NCBI GenBank assembly: GCA_960531495.1
Contig: OY482850.1
Coordinates: forward strand, 3,431,084 to 3,495,083
Source: Zeus faber
Lineage: Eukaryota; Chordata; Actinopteri; Zeiformes; Zeidae
Length of the DNA stretch: 64,000 nucleotides
Direction of reading: 5' to 3'
Every line of letters begins with the position of its first letter. Position 1 is the first letter of the stretch. The notes under the pieces were generated by a model. It was not told where the DNA came from, did no database searches, and saw only the letters and a list, made by a program, of their open reading frames with translations. Position numbers and translations under genes: made by a program. Positions 25,547 to 35,757 of this stretch are shown here, piece by piece.

Positions 25547-26580
25547 GTTAAAAGTGCCCTGTTTTGGACACTATGGGTTTCTGTCATGACATTTTTTTAT
25601 GCAGTTTTGAATTTGTTTTTTTGTGATCCGGATGGCGCCTTGTGATAAGCTCCGCTAGGGACCCCTTTCCCCTGCTGTCTGCCAAACCCCCTTTTCTCCT
25701 CCCTTGGCTGGCCCCCATATAGCCTTCTCGTGCGCTCGTTCCCTAAATATTTTCCCTGCTGTGACTCCGGCTTTGAATTAAACCCCTCCCGTGTGATTAT
25801 ATTCTAACCTTATTGACCCGTCTCCTTCGGGGTGTCTGACTATGTGTCCGCTCGTATTGTTGCACAACTGTCATAATACTTATGCACGCATTCTTGGGGT
25901 CATCCAGACACCCAACGCTTGCTTCCAGGGAACGTTTGGGAAATCTTATTTTACTTGAGTTAAATGAGCAAATTTGGTTATATGCCAAAGTTATAGATTG
26001 ATCAGCTGTACATCCTGCCAGAACACCGCACCTTCCTTGTCTTTCTATCTTCGTTCGAGCCAAAAGTGTGTGCGTATACCCCTTGTCTCTGGGTTCTCCT
26101 TCCCGCTATAGTGTTCTTTCAACTTGTAAGTTAGACAGCCACTCTGATTTTGGAATAATCTCACGCATGCAGACCTTTTATTGATACTTTTCCCAACTAT
26201 CTGGGGTGGGACGACATCTTACAATCCATTTTTTTCCCTCAGTAGCCAATGCAGAGCTGTGGTCCACAGTATTAACAATGTTAATCCAAATAATGCCAGA
26301 AATCCTCTCACACCTCTGTCGGATGTTCTAATTATCTCTGTGTGTTCCTCCTGACACGCAACCCACTCCACGTCATTCATATACAGTCGTTATAGATAAA
26401 TCACAGACACGGAACTTATTTTACAGTCATAATAGAAATATTTACAAGCACTTCTATAAACTTTTTTGGACAAGTGTCGCCGCCCTAAGGCTCTCTAGCA
26501 ACATGCGCGATTACCTATCACTTAGGCAATTCTTAAACTTCATGCCTGTACAGTCCTCTCCTTCACTTGGGATGTCACAG
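25547..26580 (-). other. Probable gag region of the endogenous retrovirus
   Basis: About 1 kb upstream (minus strand) of the basic frame. One frame at 25797-26063 reads YNQICSFNSSKIRFPKRSLE and QQYERTHSQTPRRRR, which could be capsid-derived, but I cannot confirm it. The segment 26479-26575 is about 75% similar to 32757-32855, next to the retroviral LTR. Confidence 0.35.
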
Positions 26581-27062
26581 CATATTTGACCCACCGCAGA
26601 CTTTAGGTACATTTGTTTTTCTTGCATCATTTGAAAGTGAAGAATTAGAGCTTCAAAAAAAGGTGTCAGTTGTGCAAATCAAGCAAATATTTTTAAAGCT
26701 ATGACTTGTTGATGACAAGAGTGTGGCAAACTCAGTTTCTAAGATGATCACCTCAAAGTTTTCCCCCACACTTGGCTTAATTGAGCCAGCTACCAGAATG
26801 CAAATGAGTGGAGGACCAAAAGATCCGCGTGGCTACTTCTCACAAGGCCACTTGACACCCTGCTGAATGGGGCAATCTCTGCCTTGTTCTTGTGTTTTGT
26901 GGGAATTTTAAACATCATCATCGAGACACAACGACTTTCGTTTAAAAAAAAATAGATTCACATGTTAAATAAAAGTGGAATTATTTAGGAGTTTAAAAGT
27001 GTGGACAACACAACAAAATGTAGAGTCTATCAATAATATCAGTCTCTGTATATCAGCCTCAG
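26581..27062 (-). mobile_element. Unidentified DNA transposon, copy C (3' part)
   Basis: It starts at the left with TTGACCCACCGCAGACTTTA and continues with phrases shared with copies A and B, such as CCAGCTACCAGAATGCAAAT and AAAATGTAGAGTCTATCAAT. It interrupts or borders the retroviral gag region. Confidence 0.65.
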
Positions 27063-27072
27063 TGTGTCATTT

Positions 27073-27370
27073 CATATGTGACCCAGCGCAGCAAAACTTG
27101 CTGTCTTGCGGATTTCTAAAATCGCCAGGAGCAGCCAAATAAGTTGAAAAAACCTTTCTTGAAGGAAAATGAGATTTTTCCAGATTTGTGTTCCTTTGTG
27201 TGTTTTTTAATCTCTCAATGTATTTTCAAAACCGATTTGGATTTATAAATAGTAGAAACATGTTAAACAATGGAGTTAAATATTCCCGTTTGATTACATG
27301 GGGAAACACAGTTCACTTACCGAGACGCTGAACAGCGTCAATCGATGGTTTCCTTTAAAGCGACCGTCCA
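27073..27370 (+). mobile_element. Unidentified DNA transposon, 5' part (copy F of F+D)
   Basis: Begins CATATGTGACCCAGCGCAGC and shares about 100 bp with 44787-44886. It ends with ATCGATGGTTTCCTTTAAAG and CGACCGTCCA, the same phrase found just upstream of the ORF part at 45.43 kb. It is therefore the 5' end of the family. The matching 3' end in the same orientation is at 29419-29958, and an RTE-like LINE lies between them. Confidence 0.65.
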
Positions 27371-27539
27371 GGGACGGGCAGGCCAGGAGGCCCTAAGGGG
27401 GCAGCCCCCCCAGCTGGCTATCTGGCAGTGGGCTAACAACCTACTCCAGAGAACCTCTCCTTGTTACGAAACCAATCAGAAATAGCCGTACTGCCCCTTG
27501 GTATCGACCCTTGCACGCCCCTGACTCACGAACAATCAA

Positions 27540-28478
27540 TCTCCGACATCCCTTCCATGTTGCTACATGGAATGTGCAAACACTTCGACGCACAGGACAC
27601 GCTACTCTTTTGTCTCATGAACTGTCTTGTTACAACATCTCCATCGCGGGACTCTGCGAAGCACGCTGGCGCGATAGCGATGAGAAGAAAGAGGGAGACC
27701 ACAGCTACATCTGGAGTGGCTCAAATGACAACAGAGGGCTATATGGTGTCACCCTAGCAATGCCATGCCTTGTTAGGAAATCCCTTATAGGATGGACCCC
27801 AGTCAGCGAACCCGTTTCGGCAAGTTAACAGTCATTGTTGCCTATGCACCAACAGAGGTCGCAGACGACCAGGCAAAGAAAGCTTTCTTTGATCAACTAC
27901 ATCTGGTCATCCAGCAGATACCCCCTCATGACATCACTATTGTGCTAGCAGACTTCAACGCCACCATCTCCTCTGATTCACGGGACTGGCAGACCAAAAA
28001 CATCATTAGCTCAGAATCTTCAGATCCCATCACCAACAACAACGGTGACCGCCTCCAGCATCTATGCAGTGCTAGGGCCCTATCTATTGTAGACACGTGG
28101 TTCCCCAGGAAGAACATACACAAATGGACATGGTATAGCAATGATGGCAACACCCGCAAGGCTTTAGATCACATCATCATCTCCAGTCGCTGGAAATCCA
28201 GTGTTACCAACTGCCGTGTGTATCGTGGAGCCCAGCTAGGCAACACGGCCCACCGATTATTGGTTGCCCAGTTGAGACTGGAGTCAAAGGATGTTCCATC
28301 ATCACGGGCACCACCTCGACTGAGATCCTCTCATCTCCAGGATCCAACCATCACCTCAGTGTTTACCCGCTCCATCTCCAACCGGTATAATGCCCTGGCC
28401 AAAGAAGAACTCACCAACTGGAACCAGCTGCTGACTCCATCTGACGCCCTTACCATACACCTAGGCGCCCCTGGATAA
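27540..28478 (+). pseudogene. AP endonuclease domain of RTE-like LINE
   Basis: The domain nicks target DNA for target-primed reverse transcription. Visible in order are VATWNVQTLRRTGHATLLSH, ISIAGLCEARW (with the catalytic Glu), then after a frame change near 27825 IVAYAPTE, ITIVLADFNATI (Asp-x-Asn), WTWYSNDG and ALDHIII. The final SDHR-like motif reads NTAHRLL, so its Asp-His pair is altered. The frame is open for 228 codons from 27792. One shift near 27800-27830 separates the halves. Confidence 0.8.
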
Positions 28479-28482
28479 CACC

Positions 28483-29418
28483 AACAATGCTAGAAATCAT
28501 AGAGCTCCGTAGAGCAGCATGTCTTAGGGGCCGTCGCCTAAATCGCATACGCAACACCGAGATGCAAGAAGACAGGGAGAGATTCTGGCAAGGATAAGCA
28601 GAATGCCTGGAGTCTTCCGCCGAAAATAACAACTTCACCCAACTGTATCGAACCCTGAGGCGAGTGAAATCAGGCCCCTAACAGAAGGCAGTCCAGGTAA
28701 AGAACGCACAGGGTATCATACTGAACTCCCAGGATGAATGCAACAGCCACTGGAAGGAGCACTTCAGTGACCTTCTGCATCACCCCGCACCCCAAACTGA
28801 CCCCACTCTCACCATTTCATCTAAAAATGCCAGCGCAAATGACAACTACAGCATAGCCCCCTTCACCAAAGTAGAGGTCGTGCAAGCTCTGACCAAACTG
28901 AGAAATGACAGAGCCCCTGGTATTTGCAACATCACAGCTGAAATGATGAAATTGGGCGGTGACTACACCATTGACTGGCGCACCGAAATCATCAATCATG
29001 TCTGGATAACTGAGCACCCCCCGGAAGACTGGACCAGGGGTATCATCCTCCCCTTCTGGAAACACAAGGGTAATAAAATGGTCTGCAGCAACCACAGAGG
29101 CATCACGCTCCTGTCTATCCCAGGCAAGATCTTCAAACGCATACTTCTCACCCAGGCCCTTCCGGCCATTAGAAGCGAAAGACGCCCCCAACAGGCGGGC
29201 TTCATGCCAAACCTCACTACAACTGACCAGATCTCTGCCCTCCGCCTCATCATTGAGAAGGTACGCGAGTTCCGCCTAAACAGACACCTCTACATTGCCT
29301 TTCTTGATCTTAAGGCAGCTTTTGACACCGTGGACCACTCCTCCCTCTGGAAGATCCTCACCATCCTTGGAGCTCCAAGAAAGATTACCTCTCTCTTCCA
29401 AAAGCTCTACAGCGATGC
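28483..29418 (+). pseudogene. Reverse transcriptase of RTE-like LINE, truncated
   Basis: A linker with two stops (28601 and about 28680) is followed by an open RT stretch. It reads LRNDRAPGICNITAEMMKLG, CSNHRGITLLSIPGKIFKRI, QQAGFMPNLTTTDQI and YIAFLDLKAAFDTVDHSSLW. The Asp of motif A is present. Reading stops at LYSDA near 29417; the next codons derive from the DNA transposon and give a chimeric frame end. Motif C is therefore missing. Confidence 0.8.
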
Positions 29419-29958
29419 TGAACATTTCAAACGGATTTCAACCTCAATGTGACGATGAAATGGAATATTTTAAAGAACCTCCGGAGGAGATCAACAATAC
29501 GCCCATTGTTGTTACAACGGAAGAAGTTTCTGACGTGATAAAGTCCATTGAGGTTGGTCATTGAAAATAAAATAAAATAATTCCACTTTTATAAAACATT
29601 TATATTGTTACTGTTAAATAAAAGCGTTCAACCTTCCCTCAAAACACAAGAACAAAGCAGTGATTGGCCCATTCAGCATTATGTTAAGTAGCCATGTGGC
29701 TTTGGCTACCCCATTTGCATTCTGGGAGCTGGCTATATGAAACAAGTCTGGGCGAAACTTTGAAGGTGATTATCTCAGAAACACAGTTTGACACACCCTT
29801 GTCATCAACAAGTCATAGCTTTAAGAATATTTGCTTGAGTCGCACAAGTGACACCTTGTTTTGAAGCTCTCATTCTTCCCTTTCAAATACTTAAACCTTT
29901 GACCATAAATAAGTCAAAAGTACCAAATGTACGTAGAATCCGTGGTGGGTCATATATG
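29419..29958 (+). mobile_element. Unidentified DNA transposon, 3' part (copy D of F+D)
   Basis: Begins GAACATTTCAAACGGATTTC, within the acidic ORF of the family, and contains MEYFKEPPEEINNTPIVVTT in translation. It ends GTGGTGGGTCATATATG, the inverted form of the left terminal motif. About 400 bp of the family between copy F and this piece are missing at the LINE insertion. Confidence 0.65.
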
Positions 29959-30657
29959 TCTATCTGCTCCTGGGCTAATTCCAGCTGGCCCAATTACTAC
30001 AATATACTGTTGTTTACAATCCATCGTCTTTTGTGTCTCTGTGCCGGAGGTCCCTGAAATGCCACTTGGATGGCGTGTGGTAGGAGAGACTGCCACAGTG
30101 GCACCTGCACAGGAACTCTCCAGCACGGGGAAGGGACACAGAAGGGCCGTCCGAAGATGCCCTGGAGCCACCAGCAGTTCAACGGGTGGCCTCAGCACTA
30201 ACCCTCTCCCGACTGGCAGCAGCAGCACCGAGGGTGCCCAGTGGAGGACCGAGTGAGAAGCAGGCACAGCAACCACAGCAGCTGGTTGGACCATCCAGCA
30301 GCCCAGCAACCAGTAGGTAGGCCAGGTATTCTCCCTGGCCTCCGTTTGGTGTCGGGGGTATGTGGTGTGGGGATGGTGTGTTTTGAGCAACCACACTTAC
30401 CTGGATCTAGGAAATTAGGGACCCGGGTAAGAGTAGCTGCATACCTGTTGCTCGTTGGTTGGTCTAACAAGCAACAGGTTGAAACCCCCATCCCCACACA
30501 CACTCACGATAAGAGCCCGTGTCATGAATTATGTCTATCAGCTCCTGGCCCACTCTCCATAATCCACTGGTGTTTACAACCCCACGTCTTCTGTGTCTCT
30601 GTGCCGGAGGTCCCTGAAACGCCACTTGGGTGTTGCGTGGTAGGAGAAACTGACACA
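29959..30657 (+). mobile_element. Compact non-autonomous LTR element
   Basis: A truncated 5' LTR (29959-30097, ending GAGACTGCCACA) is followed by only about 263 bp of internal DNA and a full 3' LTR (30361-30657). The internal part ends in a G-rich tract, GTCGGGGGTA, directly before TGTGG, as in the Gmr1-like element at 3.2 kb. There is no pol. The internal part is GC-rich with short gag-like composition (Gln, Ser, Thr, Pro). Either a deletion derivative or a TRIM-like element. Confidence 0.6.
30361..30657 (+). repeat. 3' LTR of the compact element
   Basis: Begins TGTGGTGTGGGGATGG and ends GAGAAACTGACACA, 297 bp. It is closely related to 49610-49900 and to the fragments ending at 11660 and 30097. 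Confidence 0.7.
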
Positions 30658-30930
30658 ACCTAATTTCTGGCACATCCCGGCAACATGCCAGTGTGTACTG
30701 TTTTTGGTGAACGTTTCCTTTGTTTAGATTATTATTTATTTTAACATGTGTAACATACTTTTGAACTACAGCGAATCATTAAAACAGACAACAATTCTGT
30801 GTGCAATAGTCATGTTCATTGGCATTACTATTATTGGTGCAACCCATTGGCCCATTCCATCAGTGCACCAGCGATAGGGTGCCTGCGACCTGCGCTCTGT
30901 TTGTTTGTCACTGTAACCATAAGTAAACAA
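30658..30930. other. Unassigned DNA
   Basis: No feature recognised between the compact LTR element and the L2-type LINE. The sequence is AT-rich with ATTATTTATTTTA. Confidence 0.4.
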
Positions 30931-30944
30931 AAAGACCATCAGAA

Positions 30945-31560
30945 ATGGCTTTATTCAATGCCAGGTCATTAACAAACAAGTCCTTTTTAGTTAATGACCT
31001 TATAAGTACCCATAACCTGGATTTCTCTCTACTGACTGAGACCTGGCTGGACAGAAATGGCACGGTTGCAATCATTGAGACAGCACCTCCTAATTTCAAA
31101 TTCATCCAAACCACTAGAGCTGATAAGAGAGGTTTTGGAATAGCTGCTGTCTTCTCTGATATCTATACCTGCAAGGAAATCCCCCTCTGAGAATTTACAT
31201 ATTTTGAATACCTTGCTATATCTATAAACTGCAGTTCCCAGATTTTAATCATCACCGTCTATCGGCCACCAAAATCAAAATGTGGCTTTCTTGATGAATT
31301 CTCTGAGCAAATGTCCAAGGTCTCCACTGATTATGATTGTGTAATTACTCAGGTAATTTTAACATTCATGTTGACAATCAAACAGTCCCTGATGCTCAAC
31401 ACTTCATTAGCCTATTGGAGGCATTTGACCTCACTCAGCATGTTTCTGGAGCCATCCACAACAAGGTGCATACTCCGGACTTGGTCAATTCAAAAGGACT
31501 GTTCATTTCATAACAATAATACCATTGAAACCTTTAAGAGAATTGTAAATTAGTTATTGC
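30945..31560 (+). pseudogene. AP endonuclease domain of L2-type LINE
   Basis: Reads FNARSLTNKSFLVNDLI, FSLLTETWLDRNGTVA (catalytic Glu in TETW), then VYRPPK near 31260. In a shifted frame near 31360-31490 it reads FNIHVDNQTV, FDLTQHVSGA and HTPDLV. These are the usual landmarks of L2/CR1 endonucleases. A stop at about 31188 and one shift inactivate it. The SDH motif is not found. Confidence 0.75.
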
Positions 31561-31859
31561 TATTAATGGCATCAACTGAGGATCCTGTGAACAATTTAAA
31601 CTCAAAAATACAAAATATCATTGATATGATTGCACTTGTTAAATCTAAAAACATAGAAATACAAAAAGCCCCCTGGAGAAATGGAGTGGTTCTTAGGCAG
31701 CTTAAAAGAGAGTGTCGCCAGGCAGAATGAAAATGGAGAAAGACAAAATTTCAGGTTCATCATGAACTTTACAAGAATAAACTCAATCAATACAACATAG
31801 AATTTAAACAGGTCAGACAGTGTTGATTGACTTATTAATCCACCATTTACAACCCCATC

Positions 31860-32508
31860 AAAGATGCCCTTCACTGAAAAATGTGAAGAGTTTCCTACAT
31901 TCTTCAGTAACAAAATTATAGCTATCAGAAAGAATATTAGTGCCTCAACATCCAGAAATAAACCTCCCCTCCAGTTCTCCAGTAATATGACTGCTGCCAT
32001 GTCTCTGTCTCTGTTAAGAGCCATATCAATCACATCACAAAATCAGCCTTCTACCATCTAAAAGACATTTCCAAAATTAAGAGGCTTCCTGTCAAAAGCA
32101 GACTCTGAAAAAGTAATCCATGCATTCATAACAAGGAGATTAGACTACTGTTATGGCCTATTCACTGGCCTCCCGAAATCAGCTGTGCAGCGGTTACAGT
32201 TAATCCAAAATGCAGCTGCGCATGTTCCCACTGGGACAAAAAAGTTTGAACACATCACACCTGTTCTTAGATCTCTACATTCTCTCAATGTTAAAACTAG
32301 GATTGAGTTTAAGATTCTGCTTCTTGTATATAAAGCTCTAAATGGCCTTACACCTATAGTATATAAAATAAATGCAAATTATACACGAACCAGCAAGAAC
32401 TCTTGGTCCACAGGCAGTGGTCTTTTAACCATCCCTCATACCAACTCGAAAGCAGGGGAGGCTGCCTTCTGTATCTATGCCCCAAGTAAATGGAACACCC
32501 TGTTGTAG
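31860..32508 (+). pseudogene. L2-type ORF2 with RT core deleted
   Basis: 31864-32000 encodes CEEFPTFFSNKIIAIRKNI and SASTSRNK, matching the pre-RT part of the copy at 57.65 kb. After a stop near 32060, the post-RT part starts with RRLDYCYGLFTGLPKSAVQR. It continues with LQLIQNAAAHVPTGTKKFEH, FKILLLVYKALNGLTP and AAFCIYAPSKWNTLL, ending at a stop near 32506. Motifs A to E of RT are absent. The deletion removed on the order of 1 kb relative to a full L2. Confidence 0.8.
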
Positions 32509-32587
32509 GACCTGAGAGAGGCCCCCACACCGAAAAACTTTTAAAACCAGGTTCAAAACCTTGCTGTTCACTACAGTCTATGTCTTC

Positions 32588-32631
32588 TGTGTGTTTGTGT
32601 GTGTGTGTGTGCGTGTGTGTGTGTGTGTGTG
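32588..32631. repeat. (GT)n tract in LINE 3' UTR
   Basis: About 44 bp of GT with one C interruption, inside the L2-type 3' UTR. Confidence 0.85.
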
Positions 32632-32756
32632 ACTGTTCATATGATTGCACAGACATTTGATATATTTCCTTTGATTGTATTTCTTTGTAAAGCGCATTGT
32701 GTTGCCCTGGTATGAAATGCACTTAATAAATAAAGTGTGACTTGACTTGACTTGAC

Positions 32757-33475
32757 CTAAAGGCTCACGAGCGGCACGCGCAATTGCCCTATCCCTTAGG
32801 CAATTTTAAACTCCCTGCACGTACAGTCCCCTCCTTCATTAAGGTCAGCGCAGAATAGGGCTGCAATATGACACAGGACAAAGAGCGGTATCCACAGTCA
32901 TCATGTCAGCGAAATTCCTCTTGAACTTTCTATAACCAATATCTGTTTATGTCTCTATTTTCGATAAACACACAACAAACTTTTCCTCTCAGTGCTGTAA
33001 CTGTGACTTAATGTACTACGGTGTGCTATTTTTACACCCCTTCCCTATGGTTCTTCTGTATGTTCGGCGGCAGTTAGTGTTAGCCAAGCCAAACCTCTAG
33101 CATACACAAGACAAACCAAACACCAACATTCAACATTCATATAGCAACATTCAACAGAGGATCACTCAAACTTCCCGCACCATGGTTTTCCATAAACACA
33201 AGTGCACATAGATCATTTGCATCAGCCTGTGTTTAAGTTCCTTTTTCTGATCCAATAATATAATTACAGTCATTTTTAACAAGGTCAATATATTAGGTTC
33301 GTTGGAGAGGAGACTTTTCCTATACCTGCAACCTAGGTGGAGTCCTGCACTCAGACACAAATCGAATTTGCAGAAAAAAAGACTCTGCTTACCTTCAGTT
33401 TTGTAGCCAGTATTGTCTCTGAGGTGCAGGTTGGTCCTTCCCAGGTCTCGGTCCTGGTCATCCTGGTTGCCAAAT
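32757..33475 (-). other. Retroviral leader region adjoining the LTR
   Basis: On the minus strand it follows the LTR end directly. The first bases after the LTR, ATTTGGCAACCAGGATGACC (33475-33456), occupy the primer-binding-site position, although I cannot name the tRNA. A GAAGGTAAGCAG phrase near 33395 could be a splice donor. The distal end (32757-32855) is about 75% similar to 26479-26575. No gag frame is readable. Confidence 0.5.
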
Positions 33476-34147
33476 TGTTGTGACCAAAAAGTTCCAGACC
33501 TGGGCCAGTGAAAAGTCTGGATCTCTGGACGACATTTCTATCTGTTCTGGCCTCAAAAAACTTGAAAGAAAGAACACTGGAAACGAGCAGAGTCTGATGC
33601 GAAAAAGTTTATTGTGTATCTGAGCATCAAGTACAGCAATATACAGTGAGAGGGACTGCGGAGTCCAACTTAACTAACCAATCTTTTGGACTTCCTTATA
33701 TACCCAGATGTATTCTCGTCCAATTACATGTTCTGTCCCTTTCAGCACCAGGAACCAATCATAGTCCTGTTTCCAGAGATTTTCTCTTTTTTTGGGTGGT
33801 TTTCCAAACAACCAATCGGAGGCTTTGTGGAGTGCGAACCAATCACAGCCCTGTTACCATGCAGCCTCTCCTTTTCCTGGAAGAGGGTATTTTATATGGT
33901 TCCTAGAACCGCACCATACATGAGCATATGACCTTGGCCTGTTTCTTTTTGCTTTGGCTGATGTTCGGTTTGGGCTTATTTTTGTAGAAGACTTAAGTTT
34001 TTACTGTAATTTCATTACTTCCCTTAGTTTTTATAGCATACATAATTTAATTTTACAAGGTTTTTTAATACATATCCCTTGAATATTGGTGGTTTCGTAT
34101 AACATGTTATCAATTTATTTTCAAGTGGAGGATAATTAACCACAACA
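33476..34147 (-). repeat. Retroviral LTR, 672 bp
   Basis: On the minus strand it begins TGTTGTGG and ends GTCACAACA, with 7-bp perfect inverted ends TGTTGTG/CACAACA. It contains three inverted CCAAT boxes, a TATA box and an AATAAA signal in U3-R-U5 order. It interrupts a Mag-like gag fragment exactly at 34147/34148. It is the only LTR of the retrovirus seen; the partner at the 20.6 kb end is missing. Confidence 0.75.
33607..33845 (-). promoter_or_regulatory. Retroviral promoter and polyadenylation signals
   Basis: Minus-strand ATTGGT (CCAAT) boxes lie at 33838-33843, 33811-33816 and 33754-33759. A TATA box, GGTATATAAG, is at 33695-33704, and AATAAA is at 33608-33613. The spacing from TATA to AATAAA of about 90 bp implies an R region of roughly 70 bp. 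Confidence 0.7.
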
Positions 34148-34470
34148 CTTGGCACATAGATATTGCCACAGTGCTCACAATCAAACGCCGCAGTCTCTTG
34201 TTCTACCATGCATGCTCATTTTGCCGAGCTTTTCCTGCCCTTTTACTACTTATAGCATCATCGGTTTCATCAGCATCACCCTCAAATATCCTTAGCTGTA
34301 TCCTTGCATTTTCTGCAAGTTGGCAAATATTGACTGCCTTCTCTAAGCTGAAGTCCATCGCTTTAAGGAATGGCATCCTCACCTTCTTATCTCCAATCAC
34401 AATTTGGTCTTTTTGCTATCTTCCTCCTATCTGCTTGTTGAATGAATAAATGAAAGAATGACTGAATTGG
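34148..34470 (-). pseudogene. Mag-like gypsy gag fragment
   Basis: The minus strand reads RDQIVIGDKKVRMPFL-like residues, then FSLEKAVNICQLAENARIQL, and near 34180 FDCEHCGNIYVPS. These match the capsid end and first zinc knuckle (C-x2-C...) of Mag/K02A2.6-type Ty3/gypsy gag. The knuckle is cut where the retroviral LTR begins. Upstream parts are not recognised. Three stops or shifts are present. Confidence 0.6.
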
Positions 34471-35105
34471 AAAAAGTGTGCCACACATTTACATATCCCT
34501 TTATCACAGTAGCAGACTCAAAGGGATTACACGTTCACATATCAAAATTAGCTGTCGTCCTCGGGAACAAATACAAATTCCCCTTGCAAAACACTCATTG
34601 CCATGTTCTTTAAGCCAAGCATACGTGGTGTACTCTCTACTCTTGGTCATGCCCTTCAGCCAACGTCCAGTGGGAATTAAGAGGAGTGTTTTGCAGATAA
34701 ATACCACATCAGAGCCAACATATCCAATCAGACTCCTCCCAGCAAAGTCTCACTTCTCTTGACGGTCAGTCCCAACCTCATGTTTTGTCTCTTAATTCCT
34801 TAATTAATATGGAGACTGGGCAATGCCTTCCTCTGCGGTCAGTCAGTCATTTTAAATACTTTCAGTTCCAGCTGGTTCTGAAGGCTGTGTGGTTCCATGG
34901 AAAAGCATCCGCAACTTAAGAGCCATTGTATTTAATATATTAAAAGGTTCTTGTTTGTTATTTGAGTTATTGGCTTGTAGCTGATGGCACTGTGGCCCCT
35001 CCATGGTTCATTGGTAGTTTAATGAAAAGCAGATACACACCATATAATTTAATATTATAAGTTAGCCTCTTCAAGGACAAGAAACCTTGTGCAAATAAAT
35101 GGTTA
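34471..35105. other. Unassigned DNA
   Basis: No feature recognised in about 635 bp of moderately AT-rich sequence. Confidence 0.4.
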
Positions 35106-35240
35106 TTTAAAGGTGCAGTGTGTAGAATTTAGGGAATGGACTTGGCAGAAATGGAATCTCATATTTACAAGTATGTTTTCATTTGTGTATAATCCCATGA
35201 AAATATGAATCTCGTTTTCCTCAGAATGAACCCTTTTTTA
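35106..35240. mobile_element. MITE, one half
   Basis: Starts TTTAAAGGTGCAGTGTGTAG AATTTA and includes TTGGCAGAAATGGAATCTCA and TATGTTTTCATTTGTGTATA. These phrases belong to a short non-autonomous transposon common in spiny-rayed fish, whose other end would be the inverted copy. Only one terminus is present. Recognition is from memory. Confidence 0.55.
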
Positions 35241-35279
35241 TCGACATGGGCGTGGTTATGAATTTTACGCGGGTGTATT

Positions 35280-35385
35280 CAAATTTTAAATGTATGGGTT
35301 TAAATTTCATTTTGAAGATCACAAAATAAAAGTAGGATACTGGTGTCGCTTTTTCTCTGAATGGTCAATTAAATTCAAGCTTGGG
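35280..35385. repeat. Unknown dispersed repeat, copy 1
   Basis: Similar in the same orientation to 49255-49360. Shared phrases include AAATAAAAGTRGGAYACTGG and TAAATTCAAG. Identity is unknown. Confidence 0.55.
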
Positions 35386-35757
35386 TGAGAACTGGGATGA
35401 AGAGTCATACCCTCACAACAAATTTCATTCATAGATACAATTCAACTGGTGGTTGAACTACCACCAGTGCCACTGGTGCAGCTGCACCTGGGCCCAGTGG
35501 CCGTGAGGGGCAATCAGTGGCCGCTAGGGGCCCATCCCATTGGCACACCAGCGCACCCTTGATTAGCAATGCGCTCCGCTGTGTGTCCCCTTGCCCCATT
35601 CCTCCAAATAAAAAAAACGTGTGTTTGTTTTCATTTTACATCTTGGCTATTACATTTGGCCAACATTGCCTGTTGGCTGACAGTCGTATGGCAACCAATT
35701 CCCAGTCAGTTCCCAGGTGATTACCGTGCTGGTTCCAGTCAGCTGGGAGTCCCCCTC
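35386..35757. other. Unassigned DNA before the sushi LTR
   Basis: Contains a short near-tandem CAGTGGCCGTGAGGGGCAAT / CAGTGGCCGCTAGGGGCCCA (35497-35538) and a quasi-palindrome, GTGCAGCTGCAC. No coding was seen. Confidence 0.4.

Larger units (their letters stand above)
20601..26580 (-). mobile_element. Endogenous retrovirus, internal region, degenerate
   Basis: Reading the minus strand from 26580 downwards gives gag-like, nucleocapsid/protease-like, RT, RNase H, integrase and env-like regions in retroviral order. Motif style suggests a class I (gamma/epsilon-like) fish retrovirus. All frames carry stops or shifts, and a deletion joins the gag/pro part directly to the RT palm. A 3' LTR is not found at the left end, where a LINE fragment abuts. 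A candidate 5' LTR on the same strand lies at 33476-34147, beyond a block of later insertions. Confidence 0.75.
27371..29418 (+). mobile_element. RTE-like LINE, truncated
   Basis: A non-LTR retrotransposon with an apurinic endonuclease followed by RT in one direction. It is flanked on both sides by plus-strand pieces of the same DNA transposon, so it probably inserted there. Its 3' part, from the RT catalytic box onward, is absent; RT sequence stops at the junction near 29418. RTE placement rests on motif style. Confidence 0.7.
30931..32756 (+). mobile_element. L2/CR1-group LINE, RT-deleted
   Basis: Endonuclease, a region upstream of RT, the region downstream of RT, a 3' UTR with GT repeat and a tail AATAAATAAAGTGTGACTTG ending in TTGAC units. 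The RT catalytic region is missing, because a deletion near 32010-32060 joins the pre-RT part to the post-RT part. A less deleted copy is at 57.25-60.0 kb and shares the same 3' UTR phrase, GCGCATTGTGTTGCCCTGG. Confidence 0.8.

Noticed and set aside
29440-29564. Possible host acidic protein exon
   Set aside because: The same stretch recurs at 4.8 and 45.8 kb as part of the unidentified transposon.
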